Assembly (NCBI GenBank): GCA_037074765.1
Contig: JBAMDO010000046.1
Location: 186,001 to 250,000 of the forward strand
Source of the DNA: Mansonella perstans
Taxonomy: Eukaryota; Nematoda; Chromadorea; Rhabditida; Onchocercidae
Length of the DNA stretch: 64,000 bases
Direction of reading: 5' to 3'
Positions 1-11,900 of this stretch are shown here, one piece after another (position 1 is the first letter of the stretch; every line of letters begins with the position of its first letter). Below the pieces are notes generated by a model, which ran no database searches, was not told the DNA's origin, and worked only from the letters and a program-made list of their open reading frames with translations. A program made the position numbers and the translations under genes.

Positions 1-801
1 CCTCTACTGATTCAGAAAATTTCGTCTTCCTACAGCCTCTTCCTTTCTTCGTTATATTTATTTCTCAAAATTCAGAAATACTGACAAATTTCGCATTTCC
101 TAACGCTTTTTTTAAAATAAACAATGGCAAGGAAGTGATAGCACGTTGTTACCCATAGTGTGTCTCATAATTTTTGCAGCATTGGACTGGTACCAGATGT
201 CTCTCTGCCCATATAAACTTCCGCATTTACATCATTTTCAGTTACAACTTAATTCCAGTTCCTTCTCTCATGCTATGCAAAGTGAACAATTCCTGCATTT
301 TTAAATTCTGTTTTTTTCTGAAAAAATTTCGCGTTTCCAATTTTGATTTGAAATATTACACCTATCAAAAATTTATTTCCCTTCTTACTGTTATTGAATT
401 AAAAGTATAGTATTGCAGCCACTATGTGCTATAACTGAGGTGTAATAATTTTCATCAGTCCAATTGAACTTTTTTTTTTCGTTAAAAGATTCATTGGCAC
501 CGCTATTTACTATGATAAAATCAGGATGTTATTATTCCTGCACTGATCTAGGAATCAAAAATAGAGAAATTTCTCATGCAAATAAATGGAAGGCAACAAT
601 TGAATAGGCAAGAAGTAGAAGCGCAAAGGAAGGTAGATTATTATCAAAACTGGCGTCATTTGCAATTTAAGGGAACCTATAATTTTTCGATCGGTGACAC
701 AACATGTTTCTTCAATTTCTAGCAATCGTCTCGATAGCAAATTTCCAGAAAATTAGAACCTGTTTTTCCTGTGCTGTAGCTTTAGCAGTTTATTATGACA
801 G

Positions 802-885
802 CTTCTGAGTGGTATAGCATTCGAAAGGCATACTCCCAGAGAAGCTGCCCAAGTCTTTCAATGAATTTGAGGAGGAATGTGGAGA
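802..885 (+). other. Candidate upstream exon of gpc-2 with possible N-terminal extension
   Basis: This block is less AT-rich than its surroundings and is bounded by an acceptor-like TATGACAG (ending 801) and a strong donor GA|GTAAGT (886). If spliced to the acceptor at 2709 the frame is open: an ATG at 861 would give MNLRRNVEKPSKHFVAYLGE directly before the normal MDKSDM start. It may simply be a 5' untranslated exon, because all three frames are fairly open here. The assignment to gpc-2 rests only on position, strand and phase. Confidence 0.4.
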
Positions 886-2699
886 GTAAGTAGGGTAATT
901 AGAGTTGGAGATTTTCAACTAAGAATTGAAGTCTCAGAACTTTATACCTACAGCTATTAAGTTCTTTTGCAACAATCGCAGCAGTCACAATTCTTTCCAT
1001 TGTGACGAAGGATGAAAAAATTTCCGATTTTTAGAATATGTCGACGAACGGTGTATATGAATACTGATGTTTGATTATTACTTAGATCATCTATTGGTTT
1101 AAACTTTGTTCAATTTCACATTCTTTATATATTGTGTACAAAGTCGTACAACTGCTAAGTTGCTTCAAACACTTCAATTGGTTAGATTGATTGATTGGTA
1201 ACAGTTAACAGATGAGTTGTTTGTGGCTTAGTCTAAGTAAGATTGTTTACAACGTGCACTGCTAATGCATCAGGCAGCATCGAAGTGATGTTATCATACT
1301 AAATCTCTTCTTGTATATGATGTATTACTGAATTGATTTTATGATTTAAGTTTAGAATCAGGCTTAAATCAGTTTCTTTCCATCTCTCAAAATTCAAATA
1401 TATTTGTCACCTACTACTTGAGCATAGCCGTTTGCACATGAATTACTGAGCAGTAATACCGTCTATAACCAGGATTTTCTTTAATTCTGCCCGCATAGGA
1501 AATTAAGGGCAGAACTCAACTCAGTTTTTTTCCTGCTTATGCACTTTCCCCAGTCCTGTTAAATTTGGCGAAGTTTCTATGCATGCAGAAGAAAAACGCA
1601 TGGTTCACATATTTGAATGCTCGTTTACTTGTTTGTATACCTTGGAATATTTCCAATGTGACCAAAATTTTAAGCAGTTGATAAAAAAAAAGCTTGATAA
1701 AACAAAAATTATTAACCTTGCCTACTGACTTTGGTTTCAAGGCTCAATTATGGGAGAATGTTCTTTTCTTGCTAAAGGTGCATGTTAAAATTCTTGAATC
1801 GAATGAGTTCCTCGAAAAACCTACTCGCTACTGATAATCATGATGAGTGTTGAACTGGTAAAAACGCGCATAATTTATTTAATTGGAGACGAACTTAAAG
1901 TTTTATATTCGAATATTCGTATCATCTGAGTTGATTTTTCGAGACTTATATTTCCTATGCAAAATAGGACACTGTGTTTTATTACCTCATGGAAACCATT
2001 GTATCTACTTTCTGATTACCATTATTATATGCAAGAATTAGAATAAGACATATGAACTTAAATTGTCAAATTTGTCATCACTGGAACCATCCTGATTGCT
2101 TCTTTCATTTATGGAGTTGGCTGTTTTTTACACTGAAGAAGTTATGCTATTAACTGAAATGCTTATTGCATTACTCAAAAATTTGTTACACCACGAAGTA
2201 GTTAATATTTGAAGCTACGAGATAAGATTCTGTGATCACCAAAAGTTCTTTAAAAATCTGCAGCAATTTTTTTTACATGTTCATTTAACTCACCTAGATC
2301 TGGAGTGTGACATGAAAGTTCTTCATTGCGTAGGCTTCATGAGCACGGGCTTCCTTTGACAATTGATTCTTCCAAAACTTATTATTGAAAAAACGTATGA
2401 TAACATTAAAGCAAACATTTGCAAGATTTATGGTGGTATTCGAGTAAATTATTAATATTGGTTATTTTAAATTACTTCAAATGCAAATTTCAATCAGAAC
2501 TTATGTGAGGGAAAATACAGTGTTGTTAACATTTTCAATGCTGATAGACAATGAAAAAAAGCGTTTTGAATTACCAATTAGGACAGAACCTCAAGAAGTA
2601 TTGACAAATATTTAACAGGCAACAGCCTTCATATTTTCCTTTCCGTGCATATCTTTGCTTTAAAATAAGTGATTTCTGACGAGGAATGCTATGGTAGAT

Positions 2700-2710
2700 T
2701 TATTTTCAGA
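2700..2710 (+). promoter_or_regulatory. Splice or trans-splice acceptor of gpc-2
   Basis: The sequence TTATTTTCAG|A matches the nematode acceptor consensus and sits 35 bases before the gpc-2 start codon. This is a typical place for spliced-leader addition, but it would equally accept the exon at 802-885. Confidence 0.5.
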
Positions 2711-2744
2711 GCCCAGCAAACATTTTGTGGCATATCTTGGTGAG

Positions 2745-3725
2745 ATGGATAAAAGCGACATGCAGCGAAGTGTAGAAAGCTTACGACATCAGCTAAACAT
2801 TCAGAGATTACCCGTATCACAATCAGCTAATGAGTTCGTTTTGGATTAGCTACTTTCAATTTCTCTTTGTGTTTAAACATTTTCTACTTAATTTATTTAC
2901 TGACAATTTTGAAAATTTTAATGCTGATGATTTCCCGTAATGCGCATCTTTATTTTCTTCCTACACAAAATTCTGTATAAATAACCCGTGTCTTATAACA
3001 AGATTTCGGTCACTTTAACTTATTTTAGGGCTTGACCAAGGAAAAGAGAGAACTTGAAATAGTTTTTATATATATATCATTTAATATAATTATTAAATGG
3101 CTTGCAGTATTTATTGTTTTATGCTGCTGAACTGAAACAGAAAAAGTGCCAGTTATAGAAAAACTCAATCAGAATGCTCTCGCAGGCACCCGACAAGTCT
3201 ATAAATTCATTTATGTAAACATTTGTTAGATTAAAATGATCTAGTTCAAATAAGAAAGATAACTTAGATAAGCTTGGATATAGTAGCGACTGAAATACTG
3301 GAACAAAGCTTTTTAACTTTTCAAACTAAGACAAACTTATTGCTGCAAGAAAAAAATCTTAACCTTCCTAATTATATATGACAACTACAGGAAAAAATGT
3401 ATATGTATACACAATAAATATATTTATTAAGTTATAGATTTGGCTGCTCCGTTAGATGAGCTTCAAATCCCAAAACCAGATCATAAAAGGGAAATTCTTT
3501 TTGTAATAGATTCAGATTCAACAATACATTAGGGAACTGTGCCACAATCTGACATATCTGATTCCACGCTGACTTTTTTTTAGTTGCAGTGATGAGATTC
3601 TGAAAATGAATGATTTCAGGATGAAGCGATACATAGAGGGACAACAGGAGAGCGACCCACTTGTGAATCCCGTTGATAAGCGATGTAATCCTTGGGCTGA
3701 AAAATCGAAATGTGAAATTATATAA
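2745..3725 (+). CDS. gpc-2: G-protein gamma subunit (gpc-2-like), two coding exons
   Basis: The product should pair with a G-beta subunit and anchor the heterotrimer at the plasma membrane. The coding exons are 2745-2833 and 3620-3725. The first ends in phase 2 (donor GTTCGT at 2834) and joins the second after a TTTCAG acceptor (3619), giving Glu30 across the junction. The protein is 64 residues, the usual size for a gamma subunit. It opens MDKSDMQRSVESLRHQLNI, matching the N-terminal coiled coil of nematode GPC-2 as I remember it. It carries the conserved DPLVNPVDK...NPW block and ends in a CaaX box, CEII, which predicts prenylation (probably geranyl-geranyl, from the final Ile). The first ATG lies 35 bases after a TTTATTTTCAG acceptor, consistent with either trans-splicing or cis-splicing from an upstream exon. 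An AATAAA lies at 4095-4100. The donor is weak, and the phase and family alignment carry the model. Confidence 0.93.
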
Positions 3726-3968
3726 TAATGTTTCAATAATGATAATTTTGCAGTGGTTATGACGCCTTGGTACCAAAAAATTCTTGTAGATCTCGCACTA
3801 TAATTTGTTCTTTTTGTATTACTAGTTGTTTTATTGTTTTATCTACATCGGCGTTTTCCATTGATTCTGTTTGCCTTCTATTTATCGTATAAACTATTCT
3901 CTGCATTTTTTTAAATCTATGAAATTTCAGGTGTTGATGAATCTCCAAAATTTATTTTAAGTCCTTAT

Positions 3969-4027
3969 AAAACGTAATTAATCAGTATTAAGCTTTTTTC
4001 CTTAGAAAACGTAATTAATCAGTATTA
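3969..4027 (+). repeat. 22-bp direct repeat, two copies
   Basis: An identical 22-base unit starting AAAACGTAATTAATC occurs at 3969-3990 and 4006-4027, separated by 15 bases. It lies in the presumed gpc-2 3' UTR. The second copy is also the outer end of an inverted repeat. Confidence 0.85.
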
Positions 4028-4197
4028 TTTCGGATTTCCAAAAAATTGTAGTTTACTTTGCAAGATTTTTTAAAAATTTTTTTTTACTTCATTCAATAAA
4101 TTCGGGTTGGAAATATATTCACATTTCATATTTGGAATAAAAAGTAAACTATAATTATTTTTTGAAAATCCGAAACACAGTTTAATGCTGATTAGTA
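4006..4197. repeat. Imperfect inverted repeat at the gpc-2 3' end
   Basis: The stretch 4011-4062 (GTAATTAATCAGTATTATTT then CGGATTTCC, AAAAAATTGTAG, TTTACTTT) recurs as reverse complement at about 4139-4197, with a few mismatches and short gaps. The loop is about 75 bases and contains the poly(A) signal. It could be a degenerate MITE-like element or a hairpin in the transcript end. Confidence 0.65.
4095..4100 (+). terminator. Poly(A) signal candidate for gpc-2
   Basis: This is the first AATAAA on the + strand noted after the gpc-2 stop codon (3725). It would give a 3' UTR of about 390 bases. It lies inside the loop of the inverted repeat at 4006-4197. Confidence 0.45.
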
Positions 4198-5572
4198 ATT
4201 TCACTTTGATAAGTGTTAGTAAAATATCAGTTTTATACACAAATAATGATCAAAAAATTTCCCTCAATATATAAATACAGCAATTATTGACATGCTAGTT
4301 TTATGTAATTTCACAAGTAAACAAGAAATGTTAGCATCTGAGCATTTTGGATTGCTCAAAGAGCAAAATATTCACAAAAGGAATAGTGTACCATTTTCCG
4401 ATATATTTAAGGTCCGGATATATTTTTATTGGAAAAAAAAAAGATTTGAAAAATCTTGTATTAAAACAACGGATATAATAACTAAAAGGTTAGAATTTTT
4501 TAAATATTTTCTGGGATAATTGATAATCCATACGCATAAAAACGGCAGTAATATATGAAAGAGAATGTAGAACTTCCCATTAAAATCAATTAAACTTTAG
4601 CGTGGCACTCAAGTTTAGTTCAGTTAAATCAAATTTTAAAAAAGTCAAATGTTTATTCAATTACGTTCTTTGCGTGAGAAAAATTGTTTTATCCATATTC
4701 AATAGAAATAGTCACAGCGGTCGAAATGCACAATTTGATATAATTGAACACAGTTAACAGCTAAATTGATTTGAAATGATCTAATTATACATCATTTAAT
4801 AAAGTGAGACAATATTAAAATTTGCAACCCATATAGTACATGAGAGACAAGGTTAAAATGTATTATTACAATGAACGATTCATTAACAAACAGAGAACAA
4901 CTGAAATCTGAACAGTACTGGCCATTAAAAATGGTGGCCATAATGCCCAAAATTTACATTTTATTTCGCATGAAACTCCTTAACTTATTCAAAACGAAAA
5001 ATATTTCTTATCCACTTAGATCACGACGAAATTATTTGTTGAAATTTTAGATCTTGAAATAATGATTTTTGCAAACGCCCATTTTTTTTGATTTAAATTA
5101 AAAGCTTAATTTTTAAGAGGAAGTTCTTAATAAGTGAGAATGACTTTCGTCAATAAAGAGTCTTAATAGTCAATATGATCTTCTTTTCTACAGTTTCATT
5201 CCTCAGTATCGTGTTTATGCTATATTCACCGCAAACATTCAGCTATTATTGAACTAGTTTAAGCTCAGTGACAAATTTAAGGAAAAATATGAGAAGATAA
5301 ATGACTTACCTGTCGTAATATATCAAATTTATAAAATAGCAGAAGAATTCTGCACCAGTTGTTGAATAATAGTAGAACATAAAAATTTTTGAAAATTCAA
5401 CAAACATGAAGATTCAAAAAATCGGCATGCATAAAAAAATACAGAATTGAACAGTCAATAAGTTGCTGAATCGTGAAAGAGGAAATAAAGCTGCTTCTGA
5501 CAACACTATGCCGTCTAACTCTTGATTGTTGGAAATCTTAAACTATTTACCGAAAGAAATTTAGGGAGCACT
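4198..5572. other. Intergenic gap between convergent gpc-2 and vab-3
   Basis: This is AT-rich DNA between the 3' end of gpc-2 on the + strand and that of vab-3 on the - strand. I see no credible gene here; the short reading frames have no family resemblance. Confidence 0.6.
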
Positions 5573-5578
5573 TTTATT
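5573..5578 (-). terminator. Poly(A) signal candidate for vab-3
   Basis: An AATAAA on the - strand lies 214 bases beyond the vab-3 stop codon. Confidence 0.5.
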
Positions 5579-5791
5579 GAAGGAAATCATATTGCACTTT
5601 CAAGTCCATTTTTCCTGTTGTGAAAATTAAATTTCTTGAAATGATTTTTTTAGCCACAAATACAAATCTATACATTTGAAAATAATCAAGCCTAGTACCA
5701 GAACAAAGCCCATCAAAATACGAACTGCTAAAGTAAAGCAAAAATTACTCGACCCATTTATCGAAAACCTAGGACAAATGCTGCAACTATC

Positions 5792-5934
5792 TTAGGACGA
5801 AAAATTGGTACGCCAGTACTGTTGATCATGGTGCGCATCTGTTAAATCATCAAATCTTGGCTGCTGCTGCGATGGAATTGCTTGATCGATGGTTGATAAG
5901 ACAGACACTGGTAAACTCATGCCTGCACCTAGAC
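5792..5934 (-). CDS. vab-3: vab-3 last coding exon
   Basis: It begins [20 protein letters not shown], contains a poly-Gln triplet, and ends [11 protein letters not shown] before TAA (5792-5794). The QYW motif near the end recalls the C-terminus of vertebrate PAX6. The acceptor is AATATTACAG. Confidence 0.93.
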
Positions 5935-8900
5935 CTGTAATATTAAAATTTCGATTCTTGTAAGTCAAATTTCTTTACTGCTCTATTTTCAATTATTGCG
6001 GTAACTTCCAGTATGAATTGCCAAATAGTAAAAGTTGAATTCCTTCCAGAGGAGAACGCAGAAAAACAACACGCAATATTTGTTGCAAAGAAAAACGATC
6101 CATGCTATTTTTCTTCGATCTTTCACGAAATTTGATCTATGCAAATGCTAAGGGGACCAGTGCTTGAAGGACATGAAAGCAGGAGAGGATATCTTAGCAG
6201 GAAAATATATTTTCAGAGAAATTTAACAAATTAAAAAGACGTTGCCGTATTTTGGCTATTTTGGCTGTAGGAATAAGTGACCAGTGATTTAACAGAATGG
6301 AAAGGTTCGACGATTAACATCATGAGTTTAGCAAAAATCATGCAAATCATTTCTTAATGAAATTCAACAAAGAGATAAGCTTTACTGAACAATTTAGTGA
6401 TCTTTATGATTTTGGGATATTTATAAATAATGTTCAAACTACAATTCTTTTTCTCTAGAAGTGATAATGCTTCATTTCCACAGATTTCAGTTATTTAATT
6501 AATACTTCTTTAAAATATGTATATATATATATAAATTTTATACATATTTATCGTTTCCTATCTATATATATATATATATGCAGAATAACTGTCTGTTACT
6601 TGAATAACGAATCGAAAGGTTAAAAGACAAGACAGAATTCATATTTTGTCAGAGCATCGGAGTTGCTTGCAATGAGATATTGTTTCGGAAAATATAGGCG
6701 AAACATGCCTGGCAAACATTATGGCACGGATTCTTGGATAGTTTTTTGAATACAAAATTCAAAATAAAGTACACAATTTGCTAAAAATGAAGTAAAGCAC
6801 ACACACCCGATTACCTCTCTACCCATTAATTTTTACCCTTTGATAAATGACAGATACATTCAACTTCAAAGAACCTTAGCCGACTGTTTCTCACTAAAAG
6901 TTTTAATGCCGTCACATCTTGTTGCACAATCGTTCTTTTTCGCCTAGATATACCGGAACTTTTTTTTTGACAATCATATTTTGTCCTTTTCTTGCATATC
7001 TTCGGTATTCTGCTTATTTAATTCGATAAAAGTCTCATTCATTGTTTTATATTGGATATTATTTGTTTTAACTATGTCTGAGATGTAAAATATTAAGTTA
7101 ATGAAGTTGGGTGGACATAATAGAGCAGCAAATGCACAGTATTAACACCAAGACTTCGGTCTAGAATCAAAGCATAAAATTTAGAGAAATCAGTCATGCC
7201 GGAATTCCCACATCATTAAGATTGAATTCTTTTAAATCTAATCTCTTTATTAAACATTACCCAAGGAAAAACGATTAAAATAACAAGTGTGAATTTATTG
7301 CAGAGGGAGAAATTTTTAATCGCTGTATTGCTTCGATGGGATTATTTTTACGGTGAATTTGCGTTTTCTCGTAAGAATTGTATCGTGCTTGTAAAGCTGT
7401 ATTCTCACTAATGATAGTTTCAATTTTTCGAACTACACAGAATTCTTCTTTATTTATTGGGACCTTCTAAACAAATTCCTGAGTGCTTAATTTAGTAGAG
7501 TTTGACTTTTGGAGACACTTTTATTTTCAACAGATATTGCTTATTATTTAAATATTAAACGCTGATTTACGAAAACAAATATAAAAGTGATTTGCGAACA
7601 TTTTTTTTAAAACATACCCAATGAATTCTAACATTTCTATGAACAATCGGTAGGAAACACCCTAATATTTTGTTAATGAATCATACTAATGAATTCCTGT
7701 GAACTTGAAAGTTTTAATGGATTGATGAAATCAAAACAATTCAGAACATACCACCAACGTTAGAGATTGAAGAATGGTTCATTGTAGAAACAAATGTTGG
7801 TGGTGCACCTGGCTGGACTGTTCGAGCATATGGCTAAAAGACTAAGTAATATTAAGTGCTAGTTTAGAGCTTTCCAGACTACTGGACAACAAATTTAGAC
7901 AATTAGCTTCAAAATTCAAACGAAAATTTCGTTCCTGACCAATGAGTCATTATTGACTACTTTGTGAACGTAAATCTATCATGAAAAAATGAAAGAAGAG
8001 TCAGCTGATATTGCTTAAAAATTTTGAGTGAATGATTGACGAAATTGAAATTGCGAATGAAAGTAGGCTAATGGAATAGCTGATTTTAGCAATTTCGAAT
8101 TCATTTTTTCCTCTTTGGTTCGGCAAGTGAAATTCGATTGCAAAGAAGACTTACATGAAAAGCATCGTAAGGTGACCTTCCAGTGCCGGAAAACATATGA
8201 TATGAACTAAAATCAGGCGGGTGTTGTGCTGCCCCCATTCCTAATCCAGCATTTGCGAAGCTGGAAATTAAGCATAACAATGGAAAGTAAATATTTGCAT
8301 ATAATTTCATAGTTTATATTTTTGTTGCGAAATTAGATGATACGAATATTTCTATAAAATTTATATCTTAGATCTCAACATCCTTACCTGTAAGGATCCA
8401 TTGCAGGTTGTGGTAAAGAATACATTTGTGTGCTGGAAGGAGCAAAGCTGTTGCTAATAACCGGATTATTAAACCTTGATGGTGTAGCAGTTGGACTGCT
8501 ACCCAAAGGTGTACCCGTGCTTCCAGGATTTAACAAACTACCTGAAAAAGTAGCTGAACTTATTTCGAAAAGTACATCAGTCTTGTTAGTTGAACTTATT
8601 TCAAAAAGTACATCAGTCTTGTTTTACGAAAATACTTCTTGAATTTATTGCAAATGAATTTGTACAATAAAATATGTTTTAAGCCAAGCAATCTCTTTCG
8701 CTGAAGTAGATCACCTTGAGGAGAATGTCAAAATTAATCATAATATGGAAAGAAAGATGCAGAGAGAGAGGAAAAAATAGGTTAAGAAAACACTCAAAAT
8801 GAAAAAAATACTAGTAAATTCGTATCTAAGTAAATTATAAAACCAACATAGAACTTCAATATAGTAAAAGTGATAGTAAAAACATCCATTTATTGAATCC

Positions 8901-11900
8901 TCGACCAAGTTTTCTCTTATATTCAAAAAAAGTTGAAAAAATTTTCAGTCTAGATCTACGGTAGCTAACCTTGAGCTGAGCCGGAACTACCGGCAGCGCT
9001 ATTAGCACTGACATTGGAATTAGCTGGTGCCATTGTTGTATCCATACCTGGCGGTCGTTTTTGATTTCTTAGCTTTTCTTCACGACGCCATTTGGCCCTC
9101 CTGTTCGAAAACCATACCTATAATTGCCCATCTCCAGTCAAAAACCAAAAATAGAATTTTGCTGCAACACGGACGAATGTATTAAATTGGATTAATAAAC
9201 AGAGAAGAAATATCATTAACAGTTAAATCTCCAAAATTATCGGGATTACTTGAAAGTTACCGTGATGCTTACGTTTTAGTTATTATCACCTGCCAAAATT
9301 TATTGATTTCTGTTTTCTGAACATATTTTATCTGCTCTGGTCAAACAACCTACAAGCGTTGCCAGTTGCAGAAACAAAGGACAACAATAGATACTGTAAT
9401 ATTCACATTTGTCAGAAATAACTTAGTTTTGATTTATTAAAAAAACTTGGATCAAAAGTTAGTAAGTTGGAAATAGACGTGATCTTGAAAGGAAATGTTG
9501 CCCATTGCAATTTGGTACGACAGCGAATGAAAAGTAATTAAAGCCTCGACCCACATGAAATTCAAACATTATTTCATGCATTTTAAGTCAGCAAGATTTT
9601 CAAGACCGATTTTCTTGGCAACCTTTGACCAAGAAGAAGTACATAAAAAGTGTGAGAATAAAAAGTTAACATCAAATATTCATAATTGCGAAGTTGAGAA
9701 AGCATGACTTCTGAATGTAACTTCTTGAACCATAACAGAATTTAAGGTATACCACCCATAAATGATTGGTGTGATGGTAGCAAAAAAGATATAATTAGTA
9801 GCTTGGAAAGGATTTTAAAAATACCCTTTTTCTCCTTAATTTAAATTCTTTCGATCAACACAAGCTCAGAGATTGCCATTGTTGCCTGGACATTCAATTT
9901 TCTAATAGGGAATCAGTCCTTCCCTGATGCCTTCAGAACGTTTTTGATTTCGTCATAACCAAATCATGGCAACGCAGCAGATGGTGACGCGCGTTGTATA
10001 CGGTAATGAAATATTGATACACAATTCAAGAGATGGCCGCCAGACTTTTTCGTCCTACTATTTGAAATTTATAACTGTTGTTTAGTTATAAATAGGAAAA
10101 CTTAGCAAGTATTTCATGAGCAAAGTTAAAAGCTAGACCAATAATATCATTATGTACTTCATTGGTAAGAAATTTTAGAATTGAAAACGGCTAACTTAGA
10201 GAGTTCACGTAATTTAAAATTTCTTTTGTGCATGAAATCTCTTTACAAGATTCCCAGGACTGTTCCGATTCTATCGTACAAGCAATGTCCTTTTTCTATA
10301 ATCCCATATCAAATTACTTAAGCTTTTTTAATCGTCTTCCATTTAGTAAATTTTAGCTTATCGTTGAGAAAAATTTTTTGCAGCATGCATGTGGTTAGAC
10401 GCACATCCTTTGTCATATGTAATAGATATATATATATATATATATGTATACATATATATGGATATTTAGATATTTATACCTGTATGCGTGCTTCAGGTAA
10501 GCCAATTTTTGTAGCCAATCTTTCGCGAGCAAAAACATCTGGGTAATGCGTTCTCTCGAATTCTGAAATAATTTGAGTGTGACTAAAGCTTGGTAATAGG
10601 GATTTGAAGCATAAAAAGACAAGATAAGGGTTTGAAGAAATTATAGAATAGCATTGAAATTTTCGAGAGAAGTTAAAGGATACAGAGCAACGTTCAGTTT
10701 TGCTATGTAGACTCATTAAAAAATAATTAGTCTCTGAAAATCCTTAGTTTTTGCTGTTTGTTTTCCTCGCTTTTGTTCAAATTTGCATTACGCATGTTTT
10801 CAGTAGAATTATGGTGGAAACAAAATTAAAAAAAAAAAAAAAAACCTTTTTCTAAGGCTTCAATTTGTTCTTGACTAAAAGAAGTACGATTCCGCTGTAA
10901 TTTACGTTTCAGCCGCATTCTTGCAGCTGCGTCTTCGTCTGGATCATTAGGTGGTTTTTGATCCTCATCTGCAATAACTCAAATTCTTCAATAATGCTTG
11001 AAAATTTGTATTATGGTATTAAATTTACAATGATTTTAGAATATATTTTGAGTTTGCAAAAATTAAGAGATCAAATGAAACATTCCTCTAACACATGTTG
11101 AAAAATATATGTTACATACGCATCATGGTTATAATTCAATTCTATAAAGTTATTTTACACCTTGAGAAAACATGGTAGTTCCTATGCTCTTTTTAAGCAT
11201 AAATATGCATTATCATTGCCACGATTATTTCTAGATTGTCTCGAAGTTAAGGATTTGGATTTTCTAACAGCTTTTTTGAATCTCATCAATTTTTTCAATT
11301 ACGGAAGTTTTAGATGCTGAGTGACAAGGTAAAAGGGAAAGATGAACGTTATGTTACTCATAATATCGGCAATTCACTTTTATTACCTATATAAGTTCAA
11401 AACGTCTTTTATACTATTTGTTTGTCATTAAAAATAATTCATTTAATGATTTGACCAACACCATTTTTTATGCTCCAAAAAATTAGTTATTCGGTTCAAA
11501 TGCTAACCGTTTCTGTGCATATAAATAAGAAATGTTACTGATAGAATAGATATGTAAAATAAACAGAATCAGGACAGCATTCCAAATGTTATTTGATAGC
11601 AATCGAAACAATTGATAGTTCTGCTACTGAATGAATGAACAGAAATAGAAAACTATTTGAAATGATGCTGTCACCAATCTTTCTGTCACCAATCTCTCTT
11701 TCCTCCTCCTTCCTCTCCTTGTCTTTTCAAATGATAAATGAGTATGTCATTAGTACAGTTGCTGTTGCTGATTAATGAGTTCAGAAGAACATGATCACCT
11801 GTCATCACCTGGATGGATACATCTTGGCACTAGCTACGGTATCAAAGAGTCTTAAATTTATGAATCATCGATTCAATGATCGCTAATATCTTGTTCAAAA

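Noticed and set aside
3432..3948. Overlapping - strand frames of 114, 72 and 63 codons
   Set aside because: They are the shadow of the second gpc-2 exon and its surroundings. The + strand reading has the DPLVNPVDK and CaaX motifs, while the - strand phases do not join.
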